Below are positions 22,827-34,047 of a stretch of DNA of 64,000 nucleotides, one piece after another (within the stretch, counting starts at the first letter, position 1; each line of letters starts with the position of its first letter). The notes below the pieces were generated by a model. It was given only the letters and a program-made list of their open reading frames with translations. It ran no database searches and was not told the DNA's origin. Both the position numbers and the translations under genes were made by a program. Source of the DNA: Prillingera fragicola (lineage: Eukaryota > Basidiomycota > Tremellomycetes > Trichosporonales > Trichosporonaceae); the NCBI GenBank assembly GCA_002335605.1, contig BEDY01000011.1, positions 62,001 through 126,000 on the forward strand. Reading direction: 5' to 3'.

Positions 22827-22985
22827 GTCAAGAAGACATGGTGCGAAGGTGCTGTCGTCCACTCAAACTATGTTAATGCGCAGCACTGATGCTGATGTTT
22901 AGCAGCAGACCCAATTGTTTCCCGATGACCTGCTCATCTCCACCAACATCAGTGTACGTACACTATTCATCCTCAGCAGCCCGCA

Positions 22986-23197
22986 ATGCCCCCCTCGTTT
23001 TTTGCCTACCACCTGGACATTGGATATGCCACCTTCTACCGCATTTGTAGAAGCGACGCAGACGGCGTCAACTTTGGCGGTGGGTCAACCCCCGCGTAGC
23101 AGAGACTGACCAGTACCAAGATTGGTGCTATGGGCGGTTCTACAGCTTTGCCATTATTTGTCCATGGTGCCACCACCAGTTTCATCCGCGCGATTGA
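22986..23197 (+). CDS. C4-5: 56-residue four-cysteine protein
   Basis: Exons 22986-23079 and 23121-23197 are joined by a 41-nt phase-1 intron (GTGGGT donor, ACTGACC branch site, acceptor CAAG). The N-terminal part contains DIGYATFYRIC, then GDWCYG, then IICPWCHHQF and a four-residue tail. It is the closest relative of C4-6, which has IGYATSYRHC, GNWCFG and VVCPWCQHRF. Same-strand neighbours about 340 bp apart point to tandem duplication. The function is unknown. Confidence 0.65.
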
Positions 23198-23540
23198 TCT
23201 CAGTGCACGGCCAGTGAAGAAAATATCTGAACATTACCATGATTGCTGTAGAAAACATTTGCACCTATGTGACTATGCGTGCTTTGAGAGTGCACAGTTG
23301 ACGGTGTGTGAAACCCCGCTGTCTCGGGTCGCAGACATGAGGACTGCATGGTGCGAAGGCAGGTGCTGGGAAACTCGCAACTCATCGACTGCGTTAACGG
23401 ACACTGAGATTACCCAGTGGGAGAGCAATCAAAGTACATATGTACATGTACATACATACATGAAGTGGCTTACCATCAGATTTCAACTCTCTACACTGCT
23501 CTCACAACACTCTCAACGGCAACACAGCGTTCTAGTAACC

Positions 23541-23777
23541 ATGCCCCCTCACCCGTATCTGGGCACTTACGAGGATATTGCCTATCGCCCAGGCATAGGC
23601 TACGCGACGTCCTACCGGCATTGCACGGGGAACAGGGACGGCCTGAATGTGGGAAGTGAGTGCCAGTATCGTCTTGTGAGCCCAGACTGAGCCAGCGCAG
23701 ATTGGTGCTTCGGCGAGCTCGATTTTCGGAATGGCGCTGTTGTGTGTCCATGGTGTCAACATAGGTTTGTGAGGTGA
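23541..23777 (+). CDS. C4-6: 63-residue four-cysteine protein
   Basis: Exons are 23541-23655 and 23701-23777, with a 45-nt phase-1 intron (GTGAGT, ACTGAG, GCGCAG). The cysteines lie in SYRHCTG, NWCFGE and VVCPWCQHRF, with the stop after FVR. Unspliced translation ends inside the intron. The match to C4-5 covers both exons and the intron position, which is strong evidence that both gene models are right. No transmembrane segment or secretion signal is seen. Confidence 0.68.
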
Positions 23778-24144
23778 TTCAGGAGCCGTCTGGACATGGG
23801 ATGGCGGGACTGTGCGTGTTGGTACATAATGTGTGTGCATTGCATGCATTGAGAGGTACTGCACGTGCATATGCACCACGTCAGGTCGAGGTGGCTGGGT
23901 GCACGGAGAGCGCCGTTGGAGCGAGGCGAGGACACATTCATAGCGTGACATGAGTTGGCTCTCAAGCTCGCCTCCCTATGACACCCCATTTCTTACAGCA
24001 AGCAACACCAAATGTGCACAGCACAAGCACATACAAAAAGACCAGAGTCGCCCATGCTTCTTCCTTTTCTAATCCGGCCCATTGCTTCTCTCAGACCTTT
24101 TTACCTGAACCGGACTAAAGACACACTGCACGTCACCAGCCGCA

Positions 24145-24331
24145 ATGGGCGTCTACTTCAACCGCATCTGTCAAGGGGACCCCGACAATGGAGAAAACCA
24201 CCTCTGTGAGTGTCTTTCGTGCTGCTCGACAGAACCAGTGCTGACAGCCAGTGCTCTGCGTGCCGTTCACCGAGGTCAACCAGTGGGGTCATGTTTTTAC
24301 CATGTGCTACTATTGCTACAGACCGTGGTAG
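24145..24331 (+). CDS. C4-7: 46-residue four-cysteine protein
   Basis: Exons are 24145-24205 and 24252-24331. The phase-1 intron of 46 nt has a GTGAGT donor and a CTGAC branch site. The acceptor CCAG at 24251 was chosen over an AG four bases upstream because only it keeps the family frame. The cysteines are in NRICQG, LLCVPF and TMCYYC, with the C-terminus YRPW at the stop. Function unknown. Confidence 0.6.
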
Positions 24332-25409
24332 ATCCAGTTCGTGGCTGGATGCATTTGTGATAGATGGCAGAAACTTTTTAGGGTGCATTGGAGATTGTGG
24401 CGCAGGCTGACAGTGCCTCCTTTGAGACATGACACACATCTCGGCTGCCTCTTGGCGTGCATTACAAGCCTCTTTGACTAGATTAAGCCCTCCCAAGCCG
24501 GAAACGTCTGGATGTAGATCTTATTGGGAAGGTTGAGGGAGGCTGAGGGAGGCTGCCCGGTGGCTCGGACCATGTCGGTGGCTTGTTCGGAGTGGCGCAT
24601 TGGCCGTCAACGTGACTGTACAGTGGCAGGCAGCCAAGTTCCCTACGAGTTACGCCGCTAGGTGCCATGAAGCTGATTAGCAGTGTGACATCTTGAGGTG
24701 ACATTGATTTTTTGCATGCAGGTTCGTTGCCAGAGTTACTTCCAGCCTCCACATCACTGGAAGCAACTGTGGCACATTTGCCGACACTCATCTGTGGATG
24801 GCCGCTCTTTGTCATTCCCGGCTGCATTCCTTCTCACTCCTGAAGTCGACAGTTTGCTCGACTAAGATCCAGACTGCTTAATCTCCTCCCCACCAAGTAA
24901 ACAGCTGACATGAGCTTTGGGTTCAGCACCTCAACCAACATTAACCGCACGCAGATCGCAAGCACAGACTCGCGCCACCAGTCCGTGCAAACAACCCACG
25001 CCACGATCCAGACCTTTACCCTCATCCCCCTCGCGCCACCATGGGCAGGCCACGCTCTCATCAAACAATGTTCCCCCATCCCCTCGCATCGTCCTCGCAC
25101 CCACACTGACAACACGAACTCCATTCACCCCATACTTTTTTCTCCCCTTCGTGCGCTTGCCAGCGCCTGCTCGCCAGCCTCACTCGCCCCTCGCCTCGCG
25201 GCAACCGCACCACACTTTCTCCCACAGAGAATGCTGTACCTGTTCTATCCAGCTCCTTATTAACTCATGTCCACCTCGCGCATGGCACATCCGACCACAT
25301 TCACCTGCACACATTTTGACTACGGTACCCAAACCCAGCGCTCTACCACCCCAAAAACCTACTGTCGGCAGTCACCCCTCGCCCAACTGGCTGCAACAGC
25401 GTCCTCGAA
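24332..25409. other. 1.1-kb stretch between C4-7 and C4-8
   Basis: An open plus-strand frame starts at ATG 24910 (MSFGFSTSTN) and runs to 25263. It is Ser/Pro/His-rich with no recognisable domain. It may be a leader or an unrelated small gene, and I do not call it. Confidence 0.35.
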
Positions 25410-25567
25410 ATGAACGACCACACCCGCTACTGCGTCTCCCTCCTCAGCCCATACGGTACGTCCCCCTCCTCTCTCCCAGCAAAGCTGACACGGCGACAGG
25501 CTACTGCCGCCCAGTCCGGCTGGGTCCCCGCTTCATATGCTGCTACTGCAGGACCTACCTTGGGTAA
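25410..25567 (+). CDS. C4-8: 37-residue four-cysteine protein
   Basis: This is the smallest member. Exons are 25410-25455 and 25500-25567, with a 44-nt phase-1 intron (GTACGT, GCTGACA, GACAG). It starts MNDHTRYCVS, continues YGYCRPV and ends FICCYCRTYLG at TAA. It contains the four family cysteines plus one extra. It is close to the minimum length able to hold the motif, so the cysteine core is probably the whole functional unit. Confidence 0.6.
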
Positions 25568-26442
25568 CTTTGCCTTCGCTTGCTCGAGGGGGACCTACCT
25601 GGCCTAACTCTGCCTGTGCTTGCTCTGGATTTTGTTGTCTCGTGGCATACATACTTGCATATTTTCCTGGACACTGCTCGTTTCGTTTGTCTGCCATCAA
25701 CCCATATTCCTCTATCACTATGCACATTCTAACTCTAGTCTCTGAGTAGTGCGAGCTCTCGCTGTTTTTCTGCATAACAGTAGCTGATTGCCTTGAGAGA
25801 AAGGATCAACTAAGTTATTACCCAGGACGAGCACCTGTATTGGTCTGGACCAGGTGGAGGGACTGTGCGTCTTCAGCTCGGACGGCAAGTTTGGATCGCC
25901 CGTGGGTGTTGTTGGTGCGCAGTTGTTCGGTTTGGTTGGTGATGTCAGGCAACGAATTATTTCAAAAAATCGGCAGGACCACGAGAGTGTGAGTGAAGCA
26001 GGAGACTCTCGGAGTTTGAGTGAGCAGGACATCTGGATTATCAGATGTGGAGTGTTGGTCCGTGAGTGGAGACAAGGAGAAAGATGTGTTGTCAGAATTC
26101 AGATTTGGTGAACCCCGTCCACCAAAGTTGTTACAGCAGCAGACTCTGAGTCACACCATGCTGTGATCACTAAAGCACGTGAAAAGTGCAGAGTAGACCG
26201 GACAGCGTAGGCAGGCAGTTTCCACCTCTCACTGCTCGTCTCTGCAGACTGCTCCACGATTAAAAATACAATTAATGGAACCAAACAAGACCTCCACCCA
26301 AAAACGGTTCCGCACCTCCACCAACCAGGGCGGCGCGAGAACATTTTCTCCGTCCCCGGTCCACTCGCTCCCTCCATCTACGTCTCCCTGCAACGTCTTT
26401 GAGATGCAAAAAGGTTGGCTTGGGAGGAACTGAATCCTCTGT
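25568..26442. other. Intergenic, no gene seen
   Basis: It separates the C4 array from tRNA-Leu. Small frames on both strands are unconvincing. Confidence 0.5.
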
Positions 26443-26539
26443 TGACGAGAGTGGGATTCGAACCCACGTCCGAAGACTGCGGATATGCTTGGAAGAGCAC
26501 ACCTTAACACAGCGCCTTAGACCGCTCGGCCATCTCGCC
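26443..26539 (-). tRNA. tRNA-Leu (AAG) with intron
   Basis: On the minus strand the acceptor GGCGAGA pairs with TCTCGTC through one G-T wobble. The D arm is the Leu-type GCCGAGCGGTCTAAGGC. The anticodon stem CTGTG/CGCAG closes TTAAGG, interrupted by about 20 nt after position 37. The anticodon is AAG. A short variable arm (GTCTTCGGAC) and T arm GTGGG TTCGAAT CCCAC follow. It is a normal eukaryotic nuclear gene. Confidence 0.9.
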
Positions 26540-26649
26540 GACTGATGGTTGTGCGTTTGCGAGCTCGCTGTTGAGCTGGTCAGATTATGGAGCGGTCAAG
26601 GACGGTTGTCTTTGACTCTGGACGTCACGGTTTATCAGGTTCATGGAAT

Positions 26650-27609
26650 CTAGGAAGTGTGTTGAGAGAGAGCGGGGTAGAAAAGCTTCGGGAGCACCTC
26701 CGAGTCGGACGCTTTCCTCCTCCCTCGCAGCCACGCGGTATATTTCACGTCCGCAGCCTCACGCACCTCACACGAGACCCTGACCACTCCAGCCTTCACG
26801 AGCTGCGCCTGCCTCATAATCCGGGCATACTCGACACAGTACTCCCCAACAAAGAGCGGAGGGTGGGTAAGTTTGAGGTACCCTGCGGATTGAACCAGCT
26901 GCTTCTGAGCTTCGACGTAGGGCGTCAGGAGGGAGACATGCGCTTCTTGCCAGCAGACCATTAGGCTCGATACAGGGAGGCCGTTGGCCTTGTAGGTCTT
27001 GAGGTGGGCTGATATCGAGGCGTCGAGCTTGGCTAGCTGGGCGGAGGCTCGGCTCAGCCCGTCGCGGCGGGGGAGATACCATTCTGCCAGCCCGGCTTGG
27101 GCAGACCATTCAATCGATGACGTGGGGGTGTGGACGGTTGTTTTGGCTTTGTAGGCGAGGTGGAGGGGACGCAATAGGGGTGACAGTGGTGAGACAGCCT
27201 CGCTTGCGTCCCCTGCAGCGGCGACTCTGGTATTGCGGTCGGATGGCCTTGACACACCAGTGTTCCGGTCGCTCACAGAGACACGGGCCAACGACGGAGA
27301 AATGCCAGTGTTGGCCGAGCCGACAGCCATACCTAAGACAGTCCTAGAGTCGACCTCGGCTTCAGCGCCGGAAGAGACGGAACGTGGGGCTGAACAGACT
27401 GAACCCAAGTCGTTGCCTATCGAGAGGCCCGGTTGCCACAGTGCATGGTTCATGATATCCCAGCGCCCAAGTTTAGCACTTGTCGGGGTCGCGATAACCG
27501 TGCTGGCCGGCGTGACGATGCCAATTGACTCGGAGTCGGAGCTCCGGCTAGTGTCTTCCATAGTGTCGGCAGTAGGTATTCTGAAATGGTTGTCAACGGT
27601 AGCAGGCAT
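26650..27609 (-). CDS. Hypothetical protein, 319 residues
   Basis: A single uninterrupted frame runs from ATG 27609 (MPATVDNHF). Residues 1-150 are Ser/Thr/Asp-rich and probably disordered (TPASTVIATPTSAK). The C-terminal 150 residues look folded, with helices around LSRASAQLAKLDASI, LMVCWQEAHVSLLTPYV and VGEYCVEYARIMRQAQLV, then a basic tail AWLRGRRKAS. I recognise no domain. No signal peptide or membrane span is visible. Confidence 0.6.
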   Translation of the reverse strand: MPATVDNHFRIPTADTMEDTSRSSDSESIGIVTPASTVIATPTSAKLGRWDIMNHALWQPGLSIGNDLGSVCSAPRSVSSGAEAEVDSRTVLGMAVGSANTGISPSLARVSVSDRNTGVSRPSDRNTRVAAAGDASEAVSPLSPLLRPLHLAYKAKTTVHTPTSSIEWSAQAGLAEWYLPRRDGLSRASAQLAKLDASISAHLKTYKANGLPVSSLMVCWQEAHVSLLTPYVEAQKQLVQSAGYLKLTHPPLFVGEYCVEYARIMRQAQLVKAGVVRVSCEVREAADVKYTAWLRGRRKASDSEVLPKLFYPALSQHTS

Positions 27610-28875
27610 GGTGGTATTGAGTGTCAGCAGAGATGAAGGGGGAACAGCGTGAGTGAAGGGGTGAGAAGATCAGAGTTGAGGGTCTCATGAGAAGCTTTAC
27701 GCACGCCAGTCTCCTTCACAAACAGTCAACCGTGTGAGTGTCCTTAAACATCCTTGACGAGTTTGTGAAGTCATAACGGTGCGAGGGGAATGGCGTGGTG
27801 AGCACACAGAGTATTAGAGCAAGTTGACAGTTACTGCCTAGTCTGGATCAGCTTGTCCAGCATGGTTACGTAACACACCCGAGGATCCCAGTGACAAGTG
27901 ACCATTGACGCGTTCCCCCTCTCCAAGCGTCCTCACGCTCTGCAACAGTAGATTTAGAGTGCAACAGATCATAGCTGCGCTGGCACATCGCAGCTTGATC
28001 TCAGATTGCTGCACGCCGCGTCCATCTCTAGGGGGCTGAACACTGCGGTCCCGCGTGCTGGTGCCCGAAGGTTTTGCCTAGTCACGTCTCTCCAACGGCT
28101 CTCAGCCTCAGGCATTCCCACATCCTCAGACGCGTCAGCAGCGTCGCACAAGGTGACAAACCCAAGCCACGCAAAAGAGATAGCTGCTCTGCTCATAGGA
28201 GACCGGCGATCAAGATGCCAGCCCGTGCCTGAATCCGGGGATGAACCGGAAAGATATCTCGCTCAGCCGGAGCCGTTTCCCATCCGTCGTGCGCGCCAGG
28301 CCAGTGGGGATGCATGCGACTGCGTGGAGTCTGCGCATTCGGGGTAAGCAGCATGACATGATTCGATAGGGAGTGATCTGATTGGGGCAGATACGGGCTA
28401 GAGATTGGTATAGTTGGCTGACGGATGCCATAGCATTCCCCAGCGTTTCAGTCGATGAGGAGTCACTGGGTGATACTTGCGAGACTTGTTTTAACGACAT
28501 GGAGCCTTTCCAGCACGGCATGCTCCGCATTCGAAGCAGCCTCACGCGTGAGCCTCACTCGTTCCTCATCGTTCATGCAGCAGCCCGTCATGCAGACAGC
28601 AGCTGAACGCACGCTGCATCGGTCGGTGATCTGCGAGATTTGGTTGATCCGGCCGTGTGGGGCCCGGAACAGCCAGGGGGGTTTCCCCGGACGGCGCTCG
28701 GCCGCGTGACCTCCGGGCGGGGATCGTTGGCTGCTCTCATCATCCATATACCTTGCCACTCAGCAACCAGCGCTTGGCTCTGCTCATACTTTGCCTCGAC
28801 AGCTATACTAGAAGGCCAAAAACAGCATTCCAACTTTCCTTCTCCCATCTCCTCAACGAAACCATCACCGCCATC
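27610..28875. other. 1.27-kb intergenic, divergent promoter region
   Basis: It lies between the minus-strand hypothetical gene and the plus-strand ligase gene, so it probably carries both promoters. No gene is supported inside it. Confidence 0.5.
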
Positions 28876-30639
28876 ATGTCACGAATCTACGAGTCCGACC
28901 TTCCCACACCGTTCCTCCCTACCCAGTCGGCCTTTGACTACCTCTTCCCCTCGGGACCCGGCATCTCGCCCCAGGAGCAGCGCGACCCCCGTCTTCCAGC
29001 GTTCATCGATGGACGTGACGGACTGACTCTCACCCGTGGCGAGCTCCGCGAAGGCTCGCTCGCCCTTGCTGGCGGGCTCAGGAAGCTTGGTGTCCAGCGC
29101 GGCGACGTTGCCTGTATCTGGGGCTTCAACAGTATCGAGTATGTCCAGGCTGTCTACGGCTGCCTGGCAGCTGGTGTTACCATCTCGCCTGCCAACTATG
29201 CCTAGTGAGTATCCGTGACAGCCGCTCGCGGCGAGCTCGGTCGGTCGTTGGCATATTGTTCGTCAGCTTACAAACCCAGCTCGCCAACAGAGCTCGGTCA
29301 CCAGATCAACGACTCGGAGGCCTCGGTCATCTTCATTGACCCTGCGCTTGTTCCTCAGTTTGAGGAGGCTCGCAAGCACATCAAGGCCAACTTTCCCAAC
29401 TCGCGCGTAATCCTCCTCGCGCGCAAGGGCCAGGGCCTTCCGGGGCTCAAGACTCTTTCCGAGTCGTTCGGCACCCCGCTCCCCGAGGCTGAGAACTTTG
29501 ACGGTGTTGCCAGCCAGAGCACTGCCTGGCTCTGCTACTCGTCGGGAACCACTGGTCTTCCCAAGGGCGTCATGACGACCCACTACAACATTACGTCGCA
29601 GCTCCAGGCCTCCAACCTTCGCTTCGAGGACATGCAGTCAGGCAAGGACGTCATTCTCGGCTTTGTGCCCTTCTCCCACATTTACGGTGTCACCCTCAGT
29701 CTTCTCCAGCCGATCACCCGCGGTGTCCCCGTTGTCGTGCTCCCCAAGTTTGACGAGCTTCAGGTTCTCTCTGCCATCCAAAAGTTCAAGGTCACTGTCA
29801 TCCTCCTCGTCCCTCCTCTTTTCATTGTTCTCGTCAACTCGAAGAATCTCAAAAACTACGACCTCTCCACTGTCCGCCTTGCCATGTCGGGCGCAGCCCC
29901 TCTCAGTGCCGAGCTCTCAGAAGCCTTCGCCAAGGTCGTACCCACCTGCACCATTATCCAGGGCTACGGCATGACCGAGACTACCCCCAACATTTGCACC
30001 ATGAACGCAGCCGACGCTGCCGGTCGCCAGGGATGGGTCGGCCGCTTGATCCCCACCTACCAGGCCCGCATGGTCGGCGAGGACGGCAAGGACGTCGACG
30101 CTTCCAAGGGCGAGAGCGGCGAGCTCTGGGTCCGCGGTCCCAGCGTCATGAAGGGCTACCACAAGAACGAGGCCGCTACCATCGGCACCATGGCGCGTGG
30201 TGGCTGGCTCAAGACTGGCGACATTGTCATCAAGGACGACGAGGGATGGTTCAAGGTCGTGGACCGCCTCAAGGAGCTGATCAAGTACAAGGGCTTCCAG
30301 GTCGCGCCTGCCGAGCTCGAGGCACTGCTCATCACCCACCCCAAGATTCTCGACGCAGGCGTCGTGGGTGTGTACGACGAGAGCGAGGCGACAGAGTTCC
30401 CCCGCGCCTACATTGTCACCCACGACAAGCTGGCCGACGCGGACCACGCGGCGTTTGCCCGCGAGGTCGACGCATGGGTCGCTGCCCGTGTCGCCCGGCA
30501 CAAGAGGTTGGGAGGCGGTATTATTGTCATTGAGGCGATTCCCAAGTCACCGAGTGGAAAGATTCTGCGCAAGGACTTGAGGAAGCGGGCCCAGGCTGAG
30601 TGGGATGCTAGGACCGAAAAGGGACGTGCTAGGTTGTAG
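28876..30639 (+). CDS. 4-coumarate-CoA ligase-like acyl-CoA synthetase, probably peroxisomal
   Basis: The 562-residue product comes from exons 28876-29204 and 29280-30639. The 75-nt intron uses the acceptor at CCCAG, restoring ANYAYSPTELGHQ, the family's substrate-entry region. The adenylation motifs are complete: YSSGTTGLPKGVM (P-loop), QGYGMTETTP, and GWLKTGD...IKYKGFQVAPAELE. The C-terminal Lys motif is PKSPSGKILRKDLR. The enzyme adenylates a carboxylic acid with ATP and transfers it to CoA. Fungal members act on aromatic or fatty acids; the substrate cannot be read from sequence. The last three residues are ARL, which fits the PTS1 peroxisome signal, so a role in peroxisomal acyl activation is likely. 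The length is normal for the family. Confidence 0.95.
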
Positions 30640-31194
30640 AGCTGTCGAGTTAGTTGTGGGCATTGTAGGATTTGGGACTTGTGTGCACATATGCAAGATG
30701 TTTCGCAGTACTTGTCGCAATGTTGGGAGGTGACTGTCCAAATGCCATGAAGAAGGTCTTGGCGATGAGGCTGGATGAGGCTGGGTAGTAACCGTGCCAA
30801 GGGACGATCAGCGGGCGTTCCTTGCGGTAGTGTCTCCACAAGCGTTGAAAGCGAGGATGGCGGCATGAGCACATGCATAGGCTAGGCTCAGCTAGACAAT
30901 ATTCATGCAGATATAAGATATCACAGTCGACACATGCATGCCGGAAAGAGGAAGAATCCGTCCTCAGAGCCATGATCCACCATGCTGACAATCTTTACGT
31001 AAACTATAACACATGGGTGCCGATGGCCTTGGTGGAGGTTGTACGACGCCTGTCGCGATCGACAGCAAGCCACCCGACACTCTGCCGGTCTCGTCTACCG
31101 CATTCACCGCCAACTCATGAACTACAGCATCTAGCAAGAGGGCAGGACTCGCACTGTCCTGTCTTTATACATTCCATCACATATACCATTCATC
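30640..31194. other. Intergenic, no gene seen
   Basis: It lies between the ligase stop and the next plus-strand gene. A TATA-like TTTATAC occurs near 31163, about 30 bp upstream of ATG 31195. Confidence 0.45.
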
Positions 31195-32840
31195 ATGGCG
31201 CGGCGGGTGAGTCCAGCGCTTGTATAGTCGGGACGGCGCTGACCTGAACACCCTCATGTCGGCTGGACCATCTTTCCGTGTCGTGTTCTTGCTCGATTCG
31301 CCCCATGTCACCAACCTCCTTACCCCTGCAGCTTTCCTCTCTCTTCACATCTCTCAAAGTCCGCAAATCGCCCTCCGGCAGCAATCCAGCCTCGACACAA
31401 ACGACCCCCAATCTCTCCCAAGACAATGACCGCTTGCCAGACCCACTACCTATCCCCTCTCCGCCCATTGTCTCTGCCGCGCCAGTTTCAGCAGAGCCTG
31501 AAGCAATAGGGCCGGTAGATGCAGATAGCTTGGATCGGGTGGACAATGTTCTGATCTGTGAGTGTGACGAGGTCGTGTTATCGGCGTTGTTGGAAGTTGC
31601 TCGGCAGCAGATTCTGGTAAAGTCAAACCTTAAAGCTTGTGCTGCGTGGGTGGTCACCAGCACGGACTTTACGCCACGGCGGACAAACTCGTGCCGTTCA
31701 GCTGAGACCGCAGGCTATCAACTGGACGGCATGCTAGAGGCAACGGGCCCTCCGCGTCCCGACGACCTGCAGCCCGCCCTCGCTGCAGTTCTACCCAAAC
31801 TGGATCCTCAGCGGTGTGATAAACACTGCGAAGAGCAAGCGCTATGGTGCTACGATTGGGTCAGCGGGTGGAAGGTGGGCCGATACGCTGCCACAGCTCG
31901 GAGCGTGCCAGTGAGTTGCATTCTGGCCTGGCATGATCGTTTTGGAGGACAGGGGGTTGAGCTCGCTCCATGTGCCATGCTCTACGGGCTCCACGCAGCG
32001 TACGCAGAGTGCTGCACGTCTTGTCGTGCTTTCTGGAGCTAGCGGCGCTGAAATTGTTTGTGGCTTCCCGAGGCTAATCCCGAGTGGTGATCCTGAAGGG
32101 TTGGAGGGTGGGACATTTCCATTCACCGGGGTTCATTCACCGTCAGTGGCGCCGTGGCAGTTGGCGGCTCACCCACGCTTTACTTTTTGGATAGTTGCTG
32201 ACACCTGCAGAGAGGCCAGATGGACGTGTTTCTGGATGCCCTCGCCCAAACCCCTTTCCAAACGCTGTGGCTCAAGATCAGGACTCCAGACGCAAGACTC
32301 ATGAAGGCGATCATCCGCATGATCTCGTCCCCAGCCTGCATCTCCACACTTGTCAGCCTAGACTTTGACGTAAAGCCCTTTCCAGCCGAAGCGGCACCGC
32401 CTCTGATCTCCTATCTGCAGTCTCCACGTGCAGCACAGCTCGCAGCTCTCACTCTCAACATGGCAGACCTCCCTACAGCTGCCATGGTATCCATTCTGGA
32501 CTGGAGTGCGAGCCATTATTCCAACCTCCCTCTCGTCCTGCCTCCAATGGAGCCACCGGAAATGCTCCCTGGCGATACGACAGTGGACGCACCAATGCGA
32601 GCCATTGCAGTGTACGAGCCTTCGACGAGGGAGCACCAGGCGCAGCGCCAGATCGCTCTGAATGCGAGGTCGGAACGTGTGCGAACCCAGATTCACCGTG
32701 CCAAGCGGTACGCTGCGAGCATCCGGGGGTTGATTCAGAGTGGTCGACAGCGGGATCCCGGCTTGCCGTGTTACATTGTTGAGGTGCCGGCGGAGGTGCG
32801 GCAGATTATTGCCGAGTTTTGCGTGGATGGTAAAGCGTGA
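31195..32840 (+). CDS. Hypothetical multi-exon protein
   Basis: A tiny first exon (31195-31206, MARR) appears to splice in phase 0 over 125 nt to 31332 (LSSLFTSLKVRKSPSG). Exon 2 runs to 31910 at a GTGAGT donor. Between 31953 and 32200 the coding frame changes, and I could not place the splices with confidence. The last exon (about 32211-32840) is clear: MDVFLDALAQTPFQTLWLK, a repeated hydrophobic pattern reminiscent of leucine-rich or F-box-type proteins, a basic helix, and VPAEVRQIIAEFC near the end. Other ATGs at 31305 and 32220 are possible starts. Function unknown. Confidence 0.45.
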
Positions 32841-33130
32841 TACGAAGGCGATGCTTGCCCACGCGCGGCTGAGATCTTGCTGTTGTGTATCAATATCACT
32901 GTGGGTGTCGAGGCTTGTATGATAACCACATGCATGTGTATCCTAGTCGACGTCACACGATGTGCAACAGAATCCAGGCCAGGGATGCACAGACACGGCG
33001 CGAAGGTGAACGCCACACTCACTGTGCGTGCGCATGTGAATACCGACGCTCACATCGTGATGAGTCCTGTGAACAACATCATTCTCTTATTCCATCAGTT
33101 GACATCTCTGCCTGTTCTTGTTATCTCATC

Positions 33131-33634
33131 ATGCACGACAGCGCCCCCTCAACAACCATGCAAGGAGTAACCAGCAGCACTAGCACGGCAAACACCATGG
33201 CAGCCGTCGACCCCGCTGAACCCACGATAAAATGCAACCTCACCCGCACCCTTGACGTCTCAGCAGCCACAGCAGCCATGTCCCCGGCCAAAGCGCTGGA
33301 ACTTCTCGACATCCTCGAGGACCGGGTGCCGCACGAGATTGCTGCCGTGTGCTCCCGCGCGGCCAGGCGGAGAGAGGAGGAGGCCGAGCGGGCTTGGAGG
33401 CGGGCTTTGATGCTTGATGACCAGGTCTTGGGTGGCCAGGAGGAGGGGGAGGGGGAGGTTGAGGAGGAGACGGGGGAGGATGATGGGGTTGAGATGGAGG
33501 CTGCGCGGGCGCTCAAGGAGGTTGCTGTTGCTGTCGTTCGGTGTGTGGGTAAGGAGGGCGTTGGGCGGGCTGAGGATGTTGTGAGAAAGCTTGAGAGGCT
33601 TGAGGTTATGCTTGCTGAGGAAGAGAGATTGTAG
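33131..33634 (+). CDS. Small hypothetical protein, 167 residues, acidic and helical
   Basis: A single exon starts at ATG 33131 (MHDSAPSTT). After a Ser/Thr-rich leader come helices around SPAKALELLDILEDR and ARRREEEAERAWRR, a Glu/Gly-rich acidic run, and a final helix VRKLERLEVMLAEEERL. It could form a coiled coil. No family is recognised. It is the first of three small same-strand genes of similar size. Confidence 0.55.
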   Translation: MHDSAPSTTMQGVTSSTSTANTMAAVDPAEPTIKCNLTRTLDVSAATAAMSPAKALELLDILEDRVPHEIAAVCSRAARRREEEAERAWRRALMLDDQVLGGQEEGEGEVEEETGEDDGVEMEAARALKEVAVAVVRCVGKEGVGRAEDVVRKLERLEVMLAEEERL

Positions 33635-34047
33635 CTTTCCGTACCAAGGGATGAAGCACTGTACATGCATTGCGCCGGAAACAGGAGTGACACGCAGACA
33701 TGAGCAAGAAGACGCCTCGCCACTGCTGTACATGACAACACGTAACATTCTCACTTTCGCCACCTCCCATTACCTCTCAGCGCCACCTCTCTTCTTCTAC
33801 ATCTATTACTCTGATCATGTCTTTGAAACGCCTGCCAAAGAATGGGTGTTTGCAGCAATTGATAGGAAAGAAAGGCGAACTTGGGCGCGACGGGTCGCTT
33901 GTCTGCGCGGAATTCAGTTGCCCCTCCACATCCTTCCACATTCTGTCCATGCTGTCCAACACCACCACCCTCTGTCCACACTCACCATCACTCGCTCTGT
34001 ACATCACAGTTGAGCCTGCCTACCACAGCCCTGTTTACCACTTTACA

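Noticed and set aside
31953..32042. ECCTSCRAFW end resembling the C4 family
   Set aside because: The spacing is different (two adjacent Cys, then C-x-x-C), no matching intron was found, and it is more likely a wrong frame of a multi-exon gene.
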